64,000 nt of DNA from Leminorella richardii. Lineage in GTDB: Bacteria > Pseudomonadota > Gammaproteobacteria > Enterobacterales > Enterobacteriaceae. The notes below the pieces were generated by a model. It had not been told where the DNA came from. It saw only the letters and a program-made list of their open reading frames with translations, and did not search any database. Shown piece after piece: positions 34,530 through 42,902 of this stretch (position 1 is its first letter; the number at the start of each line of letters is the position of its first letter). Position numbers and translations under genes: made by a program. The stretch lies in contig NZ_LS483470.1 of the NCBI RefSeq assembly GCF_900478135.1, positions 1,980,501 through 2,044,500 on the forward strand, written 5' to 3'.

Positions 34530-35801
34530 TTATTTCCACACAATCAGGCAATAGTATTTTTTGCCTCTGCGCAGCAGCGTGTAGCGGTTGTACAGTCGAT
34601 CGCTGTCGCCAAAAGCGTATTCAGGATTAGACTGTTTCTCACCGTTGATCGTCACGGCATTGGAGCTAATCATCGTTCTTGCCTGGCCGCGAGACGGTAC
34701 CAGCTCTGCGCTCACCAGCGCCTGTTGCAGATCGGCACCTTTTTCCAGCTCAATCACAGGCATACCGTCCTGCGCGAGTTGAGCAAAGTCTTGCTCTGTC
34801 AGATCCGCAAGGTTACCGGAGAACAGACTGTCAGTAATGCGCTGTGCAGCCTGAAGCCCAGCTTCGCCGTGAACCAGCTTGGTCACTTTTTCTGCCAGAA
34901 CATACTGAGCGCGAGGCGCTTTACCGCTATTCTTATCCTCTTCCTCTAGAGCATCAATCTCTTCCAGACTCATAAAGGTGAAGAATTTCAGGAAGCGATA
35001 AACGTCCGCATCGGCGGTGTTAATCCAGAACTGATAAAACTTATAGGGGCTGGTTTTGTTCGCATCAAGCCATACCGCGCCGCCTTCTGTCTTACCGAAC
35101 TTGGTGCCGTCAGATTTGGTGATCAGCGGAACAGTAAAGCCATAGGCCTGCTTTTGGTGCAGACGACGAGTCAGATCGATACCGGAAGTAATATTGCCCC
35201 ACTGGTCTGAACCACCAATTTGCAGCTCAACCCCTAACGACTCGTTCAGGCAGGCAAAATCGTAGGCTTGAAGCAGGTTATAGGAAAACTCGGTAAAAGA
35301 GATCCCGCTGTCGTCACGGTTCAGGCGCTGCTTAACAGCCTCTTTATTGATCATGGCATTCACAGAGAAGTGCTTGCCGATATCGCGCAGGAAAGTCAGC
35401 ACTTTCATGCCGCCAAACCAGTCATAGTTGTTGGCCATTGCTGCGCTGTTTTCACCGCAGTCAAAATCCAAGAACGGCGAAACCTGTTGGCGGATCTTTT
35501 CTACCCACTCGGCGACGGTCTCTTCCGTATTGAGTTTGCGTTCTGCAGCCTTAAAGCTAGGGTCACCAATCAGACCGGTCGCTCCGCCAACCAGAGCAAC
35601 TGGTCTGTGACCTGCCAGTTGGAAGCGCTTTAAGCACAGCAGCGGAACCAAGTGACCCAAATGCAAGCTATCGGCTGTCGGATCGAAGCCGCAATAGAGA
35701 GTAATTGGCCCTTGCGCCAACCGCTCCGCCAGCGCCTCTTCGTCCGTAAGCTGGGCAACCAGCCCACGCTCTTGCAGTTGTTCAATCAGGTTTTTCGCCA
35801 T
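34530..35801 (-). CDS. tyrS: Tyrosyl-tRNA synthetase
   Basis: A 423-residue class I aminoacyl-tRNA synthetase. The HIGH-type motif HLGH lies in ADSLHLGHLVPLL, the KMSKS-type loop is KFGKT, and a C-terminal S4 RNA-binding domain covers about residues 355-420. Length is the E. coli norm (424). It charges tRNA-Tyr. In E. coli it lies between pdxH and pdxY in the same order. Confidence 0.97.
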   Translation of the reverse strand: MAKNLIEQLQERGLVAQLTDEEALAERLAQGPITLYCGFDPTADSLHLGHLVPLLCLKRFQLAGHRPVALVGGATGLIGDPSFKAAERKLNTEETVAEWVEKIRQQVSPFLDFDCGENSAAMANNYDWFGGMKVLTFLRDIGKHFSVNAMINKEAVKQRLNRDDSGISFTEFSYNLLQAYDFACLNESLGVELQIGGSDQWGNITSGIDLTRRLHQKQAYGFTVPLITKSDGTKFGKTEGGAVWLDANKTSPYKFYQFWINTADADVYRFLKFFTFMSLEEIDALEEEDKNSGKAPRAQYVLAEKVTKLVHGEAGLQAAQRITDSLFSGNLADLTEQDFAQLAQDGMPVIELEKGADLQQALVSAELVPSRGQARTMISSNAVTINGEKQSNPEYAFGDSDRLYNRYTLLRRGKKYYCLIVWK

Positions 35802-35911
35802 CGATAGATAACTCCGTTGTTATAGTCTTCTCGGCCTCTGGCCGCGTTGGTAATGACACCTATTTTGTGGAATGGGATAGCATAAACGTCGTCACGAATA
35901 ATGACCAGCAC

Positions 35912-36559
35912 TTAAGGCGCTAAACGGTCGATATTCCAATGCGTTTGCGTCCTTTGATATAAAAAGCGGTCGTGAAGCCGGTTTATTCGCCCCTGCCAAA
36001 ATTCAATTTCTTCAATACTGACGCGAAATCCGCCCCAGAAGCTGGGCAGCGGTACTTCACCCTGCAAAAACTTCTGCTTAAGCTCAAGAAACTTGCCTTC
36101 CAGCACGCTGCGAGCAGAAATGCGGGATGACTGCTCAGATACCCAAGCGGCAATCTGGCTCTCTTTGGGGCGCGAATGGAAGTATTTCACAACTTCGGTT
36201 GGTGACAGTCGCTCTGCTTTGCCGGAGACAATGACCTGCCGTTCAAACATATGCCATGGGAATAAGAGACTTACCTGATTATTTTGAGTAATTTCTCTCG
36301 CCTTTCGGCTGCCCAAGTTGGTATAGAAAACAAATCCCTTCTCATCGTAGTGCTTAAGCAAGACGATGCGCTGGGAAGGTCGCCCATGGGCGTCTACCGT
36401 CGCGACGCACATAGCCGTAGGATCGGAGAGCTGTGCCTCACAGGCCTGCTTAAGCCAAAGTTCAAAAAGGGAAAGCGGATCTTCAGGCAGATCCTTTCTG
36501 CGTAAGCCGCTCAGCGCATATTCTCGACGCAAATCGGCGATATCGTGTGAAGTAGGCAT
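35912..36559 (-). CDS. pdxH: Pyridoxamine/pyridoxine 5'-phosphate oxidase
   Basis: A 215-residue FMN-dependent oxidase making pyridoxal 5'-phosphate. Conserved FMN/PNP-binding stretches are RIVLLKHYDEKGFVFYTN, SLLFPWH, SRPKESQIAAW and the C-terminal RLHDRF...IDRLAP. The ATG at 36559 fits the family start (IADLRREYALSGLRRKDLP follows); an in-frame GTG at 36604 would add 15 unrelated residues. The ribosome site is weak. With pdxY it covers vitamin B6 salvage. Confidence 0.94.
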   Translation of the reverse strand: MPTSHDIADLRREYALSGLRRKDLPEDPLSLFELWLKQACEAQLSDPTAMCVATVDAHGRPSQRIVLLKHYDEKGFVFYTNLGSRKAREITQNNQVSLLFPWHMFERQVIVSGKAERLSPTEVVKYFHSRPKESQIAAWVSEQSSRISARSVLEGKFLELKQKFLQGEVPLPSFWGGFRVSIEEIEFWQGRINRLHDRFLYQRTQTHWNIDRLAP

Positions 36560-36764
36560 GATCAAAAGGCCTGTCAGAGTGTGAAGTAAAGCCCTATCTT
36601 GCACCCACTCAAACAGGATTTCAAACGCCTGCAGGAAAAAGCAGTGCGCTAATAGATATTAACAATGGCAATTGAGCGCATACGGAGAAAACGCCCAGAC
36701 TCAGATGCATTTATTTACTGATAATGTGTTCATAAAAATGAACGCCTTTATGCGGCGCAAAAAA

Positions 36765-36802
36765 ATCCCGCCGGAGTGTGGCCTGTGCCGCTCCGGCGGG
36801 AT
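36765..36802 (-). terminator. Terminator downstream of mliC
   Basis: The 12-bp stem ATCCCGCCGGAG/CTCCGGCGGGAT has a 14-nt loop and is followed by T6 or more on the minus strand. Confidence 0.9.
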
Positions 36803-36830
36803 GCAAAAACGTCACGCGCTCTTCTACTGA

Positions 36831-37148
36831 TTACTTAATCAAACTGCACTCTCTCAGCTGGATCTCTTCTCCACGCATCACAATAGCGCCATCCCCTTTA
36901 GACCAAAAGGTGTATTCTCCATCGCTATATTTGGCGCCCGAAGCTGAAATGACCTGTACTAGGTGACGAGCTTGTCCATCCATCATCAGCACAACAGAAT
37001 CACCACCGTTGTTCAAAGCAACTGACAGCGTCTTGGTTTCACACTGGTATTCCAGCGTTTGCTCTGCATTGTCCTGATTTGTTGATGAAGCACTGCATCC
37101 GGCCATCAGCGCAGCCGCTGCCATCACCATCATAATTCTTCTATTCAT
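36831..37148 (-). CDS. mliC: MliC, membrane-bound lysozyme inhibitor (lipoprotein)
   Basis: A 105-residue outer-membrane lipoprotein with lipobox LMAGC (lipidated Cys at residue 18). The MliC/PliC domain with two further Cys (YQCETK and LRECS) forms the conserved disulfide, and the inhibitory loop region is near SGAKYSDGEYTFWSKG. It inhibits C-type lysozyme in the periplasm. It follows anmK, which is also concerned with the cell wall. Confidence 0.93.
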   Translation of the reverse strand: MNRRIMMVMAAAALMAGCSASSTNQDNAEQTLEYQCETKTLSVALNNGGDSVVLMMDGQARHLVQVISASGAKYSDGEYTFWSKGDGAIVMRGEEIQLRECSLIK

Positions 37149-37193
37149 TGCATTTACCCTCGTTAAAAGCGTTTTTTAAACATAGTCGCTAAA

Positions 37194-38297
37194 TCACGGG
37201 GTGTAAACGGCACCTAAAACAGTTTGTTGGGAAGCGCCCGTAACTTCAGGAAGATTTCCCGGTTCACCTGACAGCGTTCTCGCAGCCAGCCAGGCAAATG
37301 CAATCGCCTCCATATCATCGCCGCTGATGCCATAGCTGTCTGTTGTATCAATTATCGATTCTGGCAAAAGCGTTGCCAAGCGTTCCATAATTAATGGATT
37401 ACGCGCCCCGCCTCCGCAAACCAATAGCCGATGACATGCTCCTGCGGCAACTACCTGCTCAGCAATCGTTTGTACGGTAAACTCCACCAGCGTTGCCTGT
37501 ATATCCTGAGGCATTAGAGAAGGGAAAGCCGAAATCTGCTCATGTAGCCACTGAAGGTTAAAGCGCTCTCTGCCAGTACTTTTCGGAGGGGGAAGTTGAA
37601 AATAACGATCGGACATCAGTTTGGCCAACAGCACCTGATTAACTTGCCCTTCTTTAGCCCAGCGGGCATCTTTATCAAACGACAGCCCTTTCTGTTCCTG
37701 AATCCAGGCGTCCAGCAGCATGTTACCAGGGCCTGTGTCAAAACCGCTTACCGGTCTGCCGGGAATGAGTAAAGACAGGTTAGCGATCCCGCCAATATTC
37801 AAAATAAATCGCCGTTCTTTTTCATTCGCCAGCACGGCCTGATGAAACGCGGGCACCAGAGGAGCCCCTTGCCCACCATATGCCATGTCTTTACGTCGAA
37901 AGTCACCCACGGTGACAACACCAGTCATCGCGGCAATGCGGTTATTGTCACCCAACTGCATGGTGAACGGTAGTTCACCTTCTGGCTCATGCCAGACAGT
38001 TTGACCATGGCAGCCTATAGCGACGATCTCTTTTGGTGAAATACCCTGCTGGCACATCAGCCCTAATGCGGCATCAGCAAACAAAATGCCCAGACGTAAG
38101 TCTAAGCGTCCTAAGTGAGAAAGCGTGACGTCTTGCCCCTGACAGACAGACAAAACGTTTTGTCGTATGTCATCAGGCATAGGATGGAAATAGCTGGCTT
38201 TTTGAATCACAGCCCCATCAGAAATTGACACTAGCGCGACGTCAACACCGTCAAGACTGGTTCCTGACATAATCCCGATATAGTCACCCGCTCTCAT
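37194..38297 (-). CDS. anmK: Anhydro-N-acetylmuramic acid kinase
   Basis: A 367-residue sugar kinase of the ASKHA fold converting 1,6-anhydro-MurNAc to MurNAc-6-phosphate in peptidoglycan recycling. Signature stretches are IGIMSGTSLDGVD (phosphate 1), GCHGQTVWHEPEG, FDTGPGNMLLDAW and VCGGGARNPLIMERL. The start at 38297 has AGGAG 8 bp upstream and gives the family length; an upstream extension of 10 residues is unlikely. Confidence 0.95.
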   Translation of the reverse strand: MRAGDYIGIMSGTSLDGVDVALVSISDGAVIQKASYFHPMPDDIRQNVLSVCQGQDVTLSHLGRLDLRLGILFADAALGLMCQQGISPKEIVAIGCHGQTVWHEPEGELPFTMQLGDNNRIAAMTGVVTVGDFRRKDMAYGGQGAPLVPAFHQAVLANEKERRFILNIGGIANLSLLIPGRPVSGFDTGPGNMLLDAWIQEQKGLSFDKDARWAKEGQVNQVLLAKLMSDRYFQLPPPKSTGRERFNLQWLHEQISAFPSLMPQDIQATLVEFTVQTIAEQVVAAGACHRLLVCGGGARNPLIMERLATLLPESIIDTTDSYGISGDDMEAIAFAWLAARTLSGEPGNLPEVTGASQQTVLGAVYTP

Positions 38298-38402
38298 AGG
38301 CTTACTCCTGCACGCTTTTGCCAACATAATGGCACTATTAAAGCAAAAACGAGCCAGAAATTACCATATAAAAGAGCGGAAAGAGTAAAACACTACTACA
38401 TT

Positions 38403-38846
38403 TTAGCTGTTTGACATATCAGCGATGTTTTTCTCAAATTTTCGGATAATTTCGGCAAACAGCGCCAGTTCACTAGCGGGAATATCTCGCTCAATGCCCT
38501 TGCGTACTCCGTCCACAACAGTATTGACCTGTTCCAAAATCGGCTTGGCCTGCTCTGTCAGATTTATCTGCTTAGCGCGACGGTCACAAGGGCACGGCTC
38601 TCTTTTTACATAGCCCATGCCTTCCAGCTGATCCAGTGTACGGACCAGTGACGGTTGCTCAATACCAATCGCTTTTGCCAACTGAATTTGTGACTGATTT
38701 GGCGGCAACCCATTTAAATAATAAAGCGTTACCCAATGCGTTTGAGTCAGTCCTATTGGCTTAAGCTGAAGGTCAATAATGCTGCGCCAGCTGCGAACTA
38801 AACGCGCAATATCGGCCCCCAAGGTATAATCATTCTTCGGATTCAT
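38403..38846 (-). CDS. slyA: MarR-family transcriptional regulator SlyA
   Basis: A 147-residue winged helix regulator. The recognition region QSQIQLAKAIGIEQPSLVRTLDQLE is near identical to E. coli/Salmonella SlyA, and the wing contains DRRAK. SlyA antagonises H-NS at many virulence and stress genes. Oddity: the wing begins with CPCDRRAK, two cysteines close together, where E. coli has a single Cys; a redox role is speculative. It sits between anmK and sodC as in E. coli, with ydhIJK missing. Confidence 0.94.
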   Translation of the reverse strand: MNPKNDYTLGADIARLVRSWRSIIDLQLKPIGLTQTHWVTLYYLNGLPPNQSQIQLAKAIGIEQPSLVRTLDQLEGMGYVKREPCPCDRRAKQINLTEQAKPILEQVNTVVDGVRKGIERDIPASELALFAEIIRKFEKNIADMSNS

Positions 38847-39093
38847 AAGATAACCTGATAGATAGTATAAAACATCGATAACATTAATACGTTTACAATT
38901 ATTACGTTTTTATGGGAAAAGGGCTAATAATTAAATCATCATTTTACGATTAATCGTTGCTAATATGAATTAATTTACAATCAAAGCGGCATTAAATAAA
39001 GAAAAAAATGACACAAAATGCCTCTTTACTTGAAATGATATTTTAATGTATTAATTAAACTACATTTAATGTTAATTAATAAGAAATCTAAAT
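38847..39093. other. AT-rich intergenic region between slyA and sodC
   Basis: About 250 bp of very AT-rich sequence with no coding frame, including the slyA promoter region. The composition is what H-NS or SlyA would favour, but no specific site could be defined by eye. Confidence 0.5.
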
Positions 39094-39120
39094 AAGTGCC
39101 AGCGCCGAGCGTTGGCACTT
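39094..39120 (-). terminator. Hairpin downstream of sodC
   Basis: AAGTGCCA-GCGCCGAGCG-TTGGCACTT stem-loop, 31 bp after the sodC stop on the minus strand. The T run is poor (TATTTAGATTT), so it may be a weak terminator. Confidence 0.6.
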
Positions 39121-39150
39121 ATTTTAAAACCAAATACTAAAGCGTTTTAT

Positions 39151-39675
39151 TTACTTTATCACTCCACATGCAGCCCTAGCACCACCGCCGCCAAGAGCCT
39201 GAGGGTGATCGCTATGGTTGTCACCACCGGCGTGAACCATCAGCGCAAGCCCCTTGATTTGCTCAATGGACTTCAAGCGAGGAGCCAGTACTGGATAGGT
39301 TGCTTTACCTTCGCTATCGACAAACAGGGCAGGTAAATCCCCCAAGTGGCCTGTCGCATCAAACGGCCCCATGTGCTTACCGGTTTTTTCTGGATCGAAA
39401 TGGCCACCAGCGGCTAGCGCAGCTACCGATTTGCCGTCTTTCATTCCAGCATCGCAGCTGCCTTTTTCATGAACGTGGAATCCGTGTACGCCCGTAGGTA
39501 AGGACGCCAGGCTTGGCGTAAATAGCAAGCCATATTCCGTTTCCGTAATTGTAATGTGACCAACAGATTGCCCGACTCCCTCAGGGGAAACACTATTCAC
39601 AGGAACATCTACTGTGGCGGCCTGAACGCCAGCGCAGGCTACAAGTGCAGCTAAAGCGGTTAAATAACGTTTCAT
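39151..39675 (-). CDS. sodC: Periplasmic Cu/Zn superoxide dismutase
   Basis: A 174-residue exported enzyme with a signal peptide (residues 1-19, cleavage after VQA). The metal ligands are visible in GFHVHEKGSC (Cu), GGHFDP and GHLGDLP (bridging and Zn), and HAGGDNHSD (Cu). A disulfide Cys pair is present, and the active-site Arg lies in GARAACGVIK. It removes superoxide in the periplasm. It lies next to slyA as in E. coli. Confidence 0.96.
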   Translation of the reverse strand: MKRYLTALAALVACAGVQAATVDVPVNSVSPEGVGQSVGHITITETEYGLLFTPSLASLPTGVHGFHVHEKGSCDAGMKDGKSVAALAAGGHFDPEKTGKHMGPFDATGHLGDLPALFVDSEGKATYPVLAPRLKSIEQIKGLALMVHAGGDNHSDHPQALGGGGARAACGVIK

Positions 39676-39838
39676 TACCTTATCCTTTTAAAAGTGCTTA
39701 ATCATATAAGCATTTCTATTATGGTTGATTTACTGCCCTTCGTGCAGTTTTCCTATTGGATAAAGTGATCCACATCACCCTAGTTCTTTGTATAGTAAGA
39801 AATTTATTAGAAAATAAGATATAAGCATCCAGAGATGA

Positions 39839-40078
39839 TTAGAAAAGAGAAGGCTGATTTTGTGGGTTATCGTCTTTTTCTGGCGCTCTTCTGTTTTTTA
39901 AAGCGTTTCTTTGCCTACACAAACGTAGAACATTTCTTTTTTCATCATCGGCCATACTTGTCCATCGAAATCGCTCTTCTCTACTTCTAAGACAGCCCAA
40001 ACAATACCCTCGACTGTCTGACTGACAGATCCCACGACATGGAGAGGGAATTGTAAAAAACTCTAACTGTTGTGGCAT
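39839..40078 (-). CDS. ydhL: YdhL, DUF1289 small protein
   Basis: A 79-residue DUF1289 protein with the four-cysteine core CRGICQSD...YCLGCLRS, then a basic helical tail. It is probably metal-binding. Function is unknown. It is between sodC and gloA, matching E. coli ydhL; nemR and nemA, which separate it from gloA there, are absent. Confidence 0.88.
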   Translation of the reverse strand: MPQQLEFFTIPSPCRGICQSDSRGYCLGCLRSREERFRWTSMADDEKRNVLRLCRQRNALKNRRAPEKDDNPQNQPSLF

Positions 40079-40293
40079 AGCGATCCGTATAAAAACATGA
40101 ATAATTAAACAAGTGATTATTGTAAGTTAATAGAGGCTGCTTGACTAAAAAGCAAGCAGTTTATTGATATTTATTCTTATCATTAATACACATCGTCTAT
40201 TAACAACAAGAATAATCGTTCATTTAGATGGGCTCTCGGGTATACTTCATTACGGCTATTATTATTGCATTTTTTGTATTACGAGGACTGCAC

Positions 40294-40701
40294 ATGCGTT
40301 TACTTCACACCATGATCCGCGTAGGTAACCTACAGCGCTCTATCGATTTTTATACTCAGGTTTTGGGCATGCGCCTGCTGCGCAGCAGTGAAAATACCGA
40401 ATACAAATACTCTCTCGCCTTTGTAGGCTACAGCGACGAAAGCCAAGGCTCAGTCATCGAGCTCACCTATAACTGGGGTGTCGAAAGCTATGACATGGGC
40501 TCCGCGTTTGGTCACATCGCGCTAGGCGTCGACAACGTTGCACAGACCTGCGAGCAAATCCGCAGCGCCGGGGGCAAAGTCACTCGCGAAGCCGGTCCGG
40601 TAAAAGGCGGCACAACGATTATCGCCTTTGTTGAAGACCCCGACGGCTATAAGATCGAGCTGATAGAAAACAAACAGGCCAGCAGTGCCTTAGGTAACTG
40701 A
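40294..40701 (+). CDS. gloA: Lactoylglutathione lyase (glyoxalase I)
   Basis: A 135-residue Ni-dependent enzyme converting the methylglyoxal-glutathione hemithioacetal to S-lactoylglutathione. Metal ligands occur in the expected places: His5 (MRLLHTMIRVG), Glu in SVIELTYNWG, His in FGHIALG and Glu in YKIELIE. The ATG at 40294 (GAGG 9 bp upstream) gives exactly the E. coli length; the frame extends 22 residues further up without support. Confidence 0.96.
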   Translation: MRLLHTMIRVGNLQRSIDFYTQVLGMRLLRSSENTEYKYSLAFVGYSDESQGSVIELTYNWGVESYDMGSAFGHIALGVDNVAQTCEQIRSAGGKVTREAGPVKGGTTIIAFVEDPDGYKIELIENKQASSALGN

Positions 40702-40720
40702 TCGCTATTGAATGCACCTC

Positions 40721-40749
40721 AACTATCAGGCGTTTAGCGCCTGATAGTT
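40721..40749 (+). terminator. Terminator of gloA
   Basis: AACTATCAGGCG-TTTAG-CGCCTGATAGTT is a 12-bp perfect stem followed by TCTTTAT. Confidence 0.85.
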
Positions 40750-40874
40750 TCTTTATCCCTTCTACAGCGCTTAGCAAGTACTACACAACGAACGCTGACA
40801 AAGAGATTACCGAGCAACCTGCACCATTTTTTGGCATAATGCCCCTTTTTCATCGTCCGTAAAAACAGGAAAGT

Positions 40875-41513
40875 ATGGCTGAGACAAAAAGACAAAACGG
40901 CTTAAGTGAACGCTTTCGCGGTTTCTATCCCGTCGTTATTGATGTAGAAACAGCGGGGTTTGACCCTCATACCAATGCCCTGCTGGAAATCGCCGCCTTT
41001 ACCTTAAAAATGGATGAACAGGGCTGGTTAATGCCCGATCAGAGTCTGCACTTTCACGTAGAGCCTTTTGAAGGGGCAGTTCTTTCCCCTGAAGCCTTAG
41101 CCTTCAACGGGATCGACCCAAGCAATCCGCTTCGCGGTGCCGTCAGTGAATACGATGCACTACACGCCATTTTCAAGATGGTGCGTAAAGGCGTAAAAGA
41201 TAGAGAATGCAATCGTGCAATCGTAGTCGCCCATAACGCAGCGTTTGATCACGGATTTCTAATGGCCGCAGCCGAGCGGGCCGGGTTGAAGCGCAATCCT
41301 TTCCACCCTTTTGCCACTTTTGATACCGCTGCGCTTAGTGGTCTGGTTCTGGGGCAAACGGTCTTGGCAAAGGCATGTATTACCGCCGGCATTCCCTTTG
41401 ACAGCAAGCAGGCACACTCAGCCCTTTATGACACAGAAAGAACCACCCAACTTTTCTGTGAGCTAGTCAACCGTTGGAAAAAGCTGGGCGGATGGCCTCT
41501 GCCTCAAGAATAG
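40875..41513 (+). CDS. rnt: Ribonuclease T
   Basis: A 212-residue DEDDh 3'-5' exonuclease that trims tRNA and other stable RNA 3' ends. Exo motifs: I VIDVETAGFD, II AHNAAFDHGF, III with His in HSALYDTERT. Length and sequence match E. coli RNase T (215). In E. coli lhr follows; here it is absent and grxD is convergent. Confidence 0.96.
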   Translation: MAETKRQNGLSERFRGFYPVVIDVETAGFDPHTNALLEIAAFTLKMDEQGWLMPDQSLHFHVEPFEGAVLSPEALAFNGIDPSNPLRGAVSEYDALHAIFKMVRKGVKDRECNRAIVVAHNAAFDHGFLMAAAERAGLKRNPFHPFATFDTAALSGLVLGQTVLAKACITAGIPFDSKQAHSALYDTERTTQLFCELVNRWKKLGGWPLPQE

Positions 41514-41535
41514 GAAAAGACCAGTAACAGGCAAT

Positions 41536-41575
41536 AAAAATGCCGACCTTCTAATAAGAGGGTCGGCGTTTTTAT
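41536..41575. terminator. Bidirectional terminator between rnt and grxD
   Basis: The stem GCCGACC(C)TCT/AGAGGGTCGGC is flanked by A5 and T5. Confidence 0.88.
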
Positions 41576-41594
41576 TTAGCGCGTTTAAGCGTTA

Positions 41595-41927
41595 TTACGC
41601 GTTATCACTGCTGTCTTTAGCAGCTTCCTTCAATAGAGTCTGCAGTTCACCGCGCTGGTACATCTCAAGAATGATGTCACATCCGCCAATCAGCTCTCCG
41701 TTAACCCACAGCTGCGGGAACGTTGGCCAGTTGGCGTACTTGGGCAGCTCTGCGCGAATATCCGGATTCTGTAAAATATCGACATAGGCAAAGCGCTCAC
41801 CGCACGCGGAAAGTGCCTGTACAGCCTGGGCGCTAAAACCGCAGCTTGGCAGTTTCGGTGAGCCTTTCATATAGAGCAGGATCGGATTTTCCGCGATTTG
41901 AGCCTGAATTTTTTCAACTGTGGTCAT
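41595..41927 (-). CDS. grxD: Monothiol glutaredoxin 4
   Basis: A 110-residue monothiol glutaredoxin with active site CGFS in KLPSCGFSAQAVQ. It binds a shared 2Fe-2S cluster with glutathione (WPTFPQLWVNGELIGGCD forms the GSH site) and works in iron-sulfur trafficking with BolA. The start at 41927 has AAGGAAG directly upstream and matches E. coli; an open extension of 25 residues is not supported. Confidence 0.96.
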   Translation of the reverse strand: MTTVEKIQAQIAENPILLYMKGSPKLPSCGFSAQAVQALSACGERFAYVDILQNPDIRAELPKYANWPTFPQLWVNGELIGGCDIILEMYQRGELQTLLKEAAKDSSDNA

Positions 41928-42250
41928 GATTTGCTTCCTTAAGCAGACATTGCGCATTGACGACTGAACTATTGTAGCCTTGAACACGATGGGAAAAAAC
42001 ACTACTTTTCACAGGGTTTATCCCTCCCTGCCGGATGTTGCCGCTTCTTATGCGACTGTTGCTCGTTTTCCTTCCAACACATCCTCAGTGCTTTTTCATT
42101 TTTTCTCTTTTAATATAAGAAAAAGTTGATAGAATTACGCATTATAACAAAGTTACAACATTTTATTTTCAAGTGAGTCATGATTTTTTGGCCTTCAGCT
42201 CATTGGGTCATTCAATCAATGAACTCTACTTTTACAAAAAGGAGCAAATA
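41928..42250. other. Intergenic region between grxD and sodB
   Basis: 323 bp holding the divergent grxD and sodB promoters. The stretch near 42105-42165 is AT-rich and a likely promoter area for sodB. No operator (for example a Fur box) could be assigned with confidence. AAAAAGGAG precedes the sodB ATG. Confidence 0.45.
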
Positions 42251-42829
42251 ATGTCGTTTGAATTACCCGCACTTCCTTATGCTAAAAATGCCCTAGAACC
42301 CCATATCTCTGAAGAAACGCTGGAGTTTCACTACGGTAAACACCATAACACCTACGTTGTTAACCTCAACAATCTGGTGAAGGGCAGCGAGTTTGAAGGT
42401 AAATCACTGGAAGAGATCGTCATGAAATCCTCTGGCGGCGTGTTTAACAACGCGGCTCAGGTCTGGAACCATACCTTCTACTGGAACTGCCTAGCGCCGA
42501 ATGCCGGTGGCGAACCAACGGGTGCGCTAGCTGACGCTATCAACAAAAACTTCGGCTCTTTTGCTGCTTTCAAAGAGCAGTTCACTGACAGCGCAGTGAA
42601 AAATTTCGGCGCTGGCTGGACTTGGCTGGTGAAAAAAGCCGACGGCAAGCTGGCCATCGTTAACACCTCAAACGCCGCTAACCCAATGACTGAAGGCGAC
42701 AAGCCTCTTTTAACGGCAGACGTTTGGGAACACGCTTACTACATTGACTACCGCAACGCGCGTCCTAAGTATATGGAAAACTTCTGGGCGCTGGTTAACT
42801 GGGCGTTCGTCGCTAAAAACCTGGGCTAA
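42251..42829 (+). CDS. sodB: Iron superoxide dismutase
   Basis: A 192-residue Fe-SOD. Metal ligands: His in EFHYGKHHNTYV, His in NHTFYWNCL, and Asp/His in DVWEHAYYIDYRN. Fe-type markers are AAQVWNHTFYW and FGAGWTWL. The ATG at 42251 follows AAGGAG by 7 bp and gives the E. coli length; the frame is open further upstream but unrelated. Cytoplasmic partner to SodC. Confidence 0.97.
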   Translation: MSFELPALPYAKNALEPHISEETLEFHYGKHHNTYVVNLNNLVKGSEFEGKSLEEIVMKSSGGVFNNAAQVWNHTFYWNCLAPNAGGEPTGALADAINKNFGSFAAFKEQFTDSAVKNFGAGWTWLVKKADGKLAIVNTSNAANPMTEGDKPLLTADVWEHAYYIDYRNARPKYMENFWALVNWAFVAKNLG

Positions 42830-42870
42830 ATTGCCCTGCGTTAACGCATAAAACAAACGCAAGAAAGCTG

Positions 42871-42902
42871 AAACCGCCCGATTTAAAACGGGCGGTTTTT
42901 TT
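42871..42902. terminator. Terminator shared by sodB and the HD-Pnk gene
   Basis: AAACCGCCCG-ATTTAAAA-CGGGCGGTTT followed by T residues on the plus strand. The HD-Pnk stop codon lies within the T run on the other strand, so the two convergent genes nearly touch. Confidence 0.9.
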
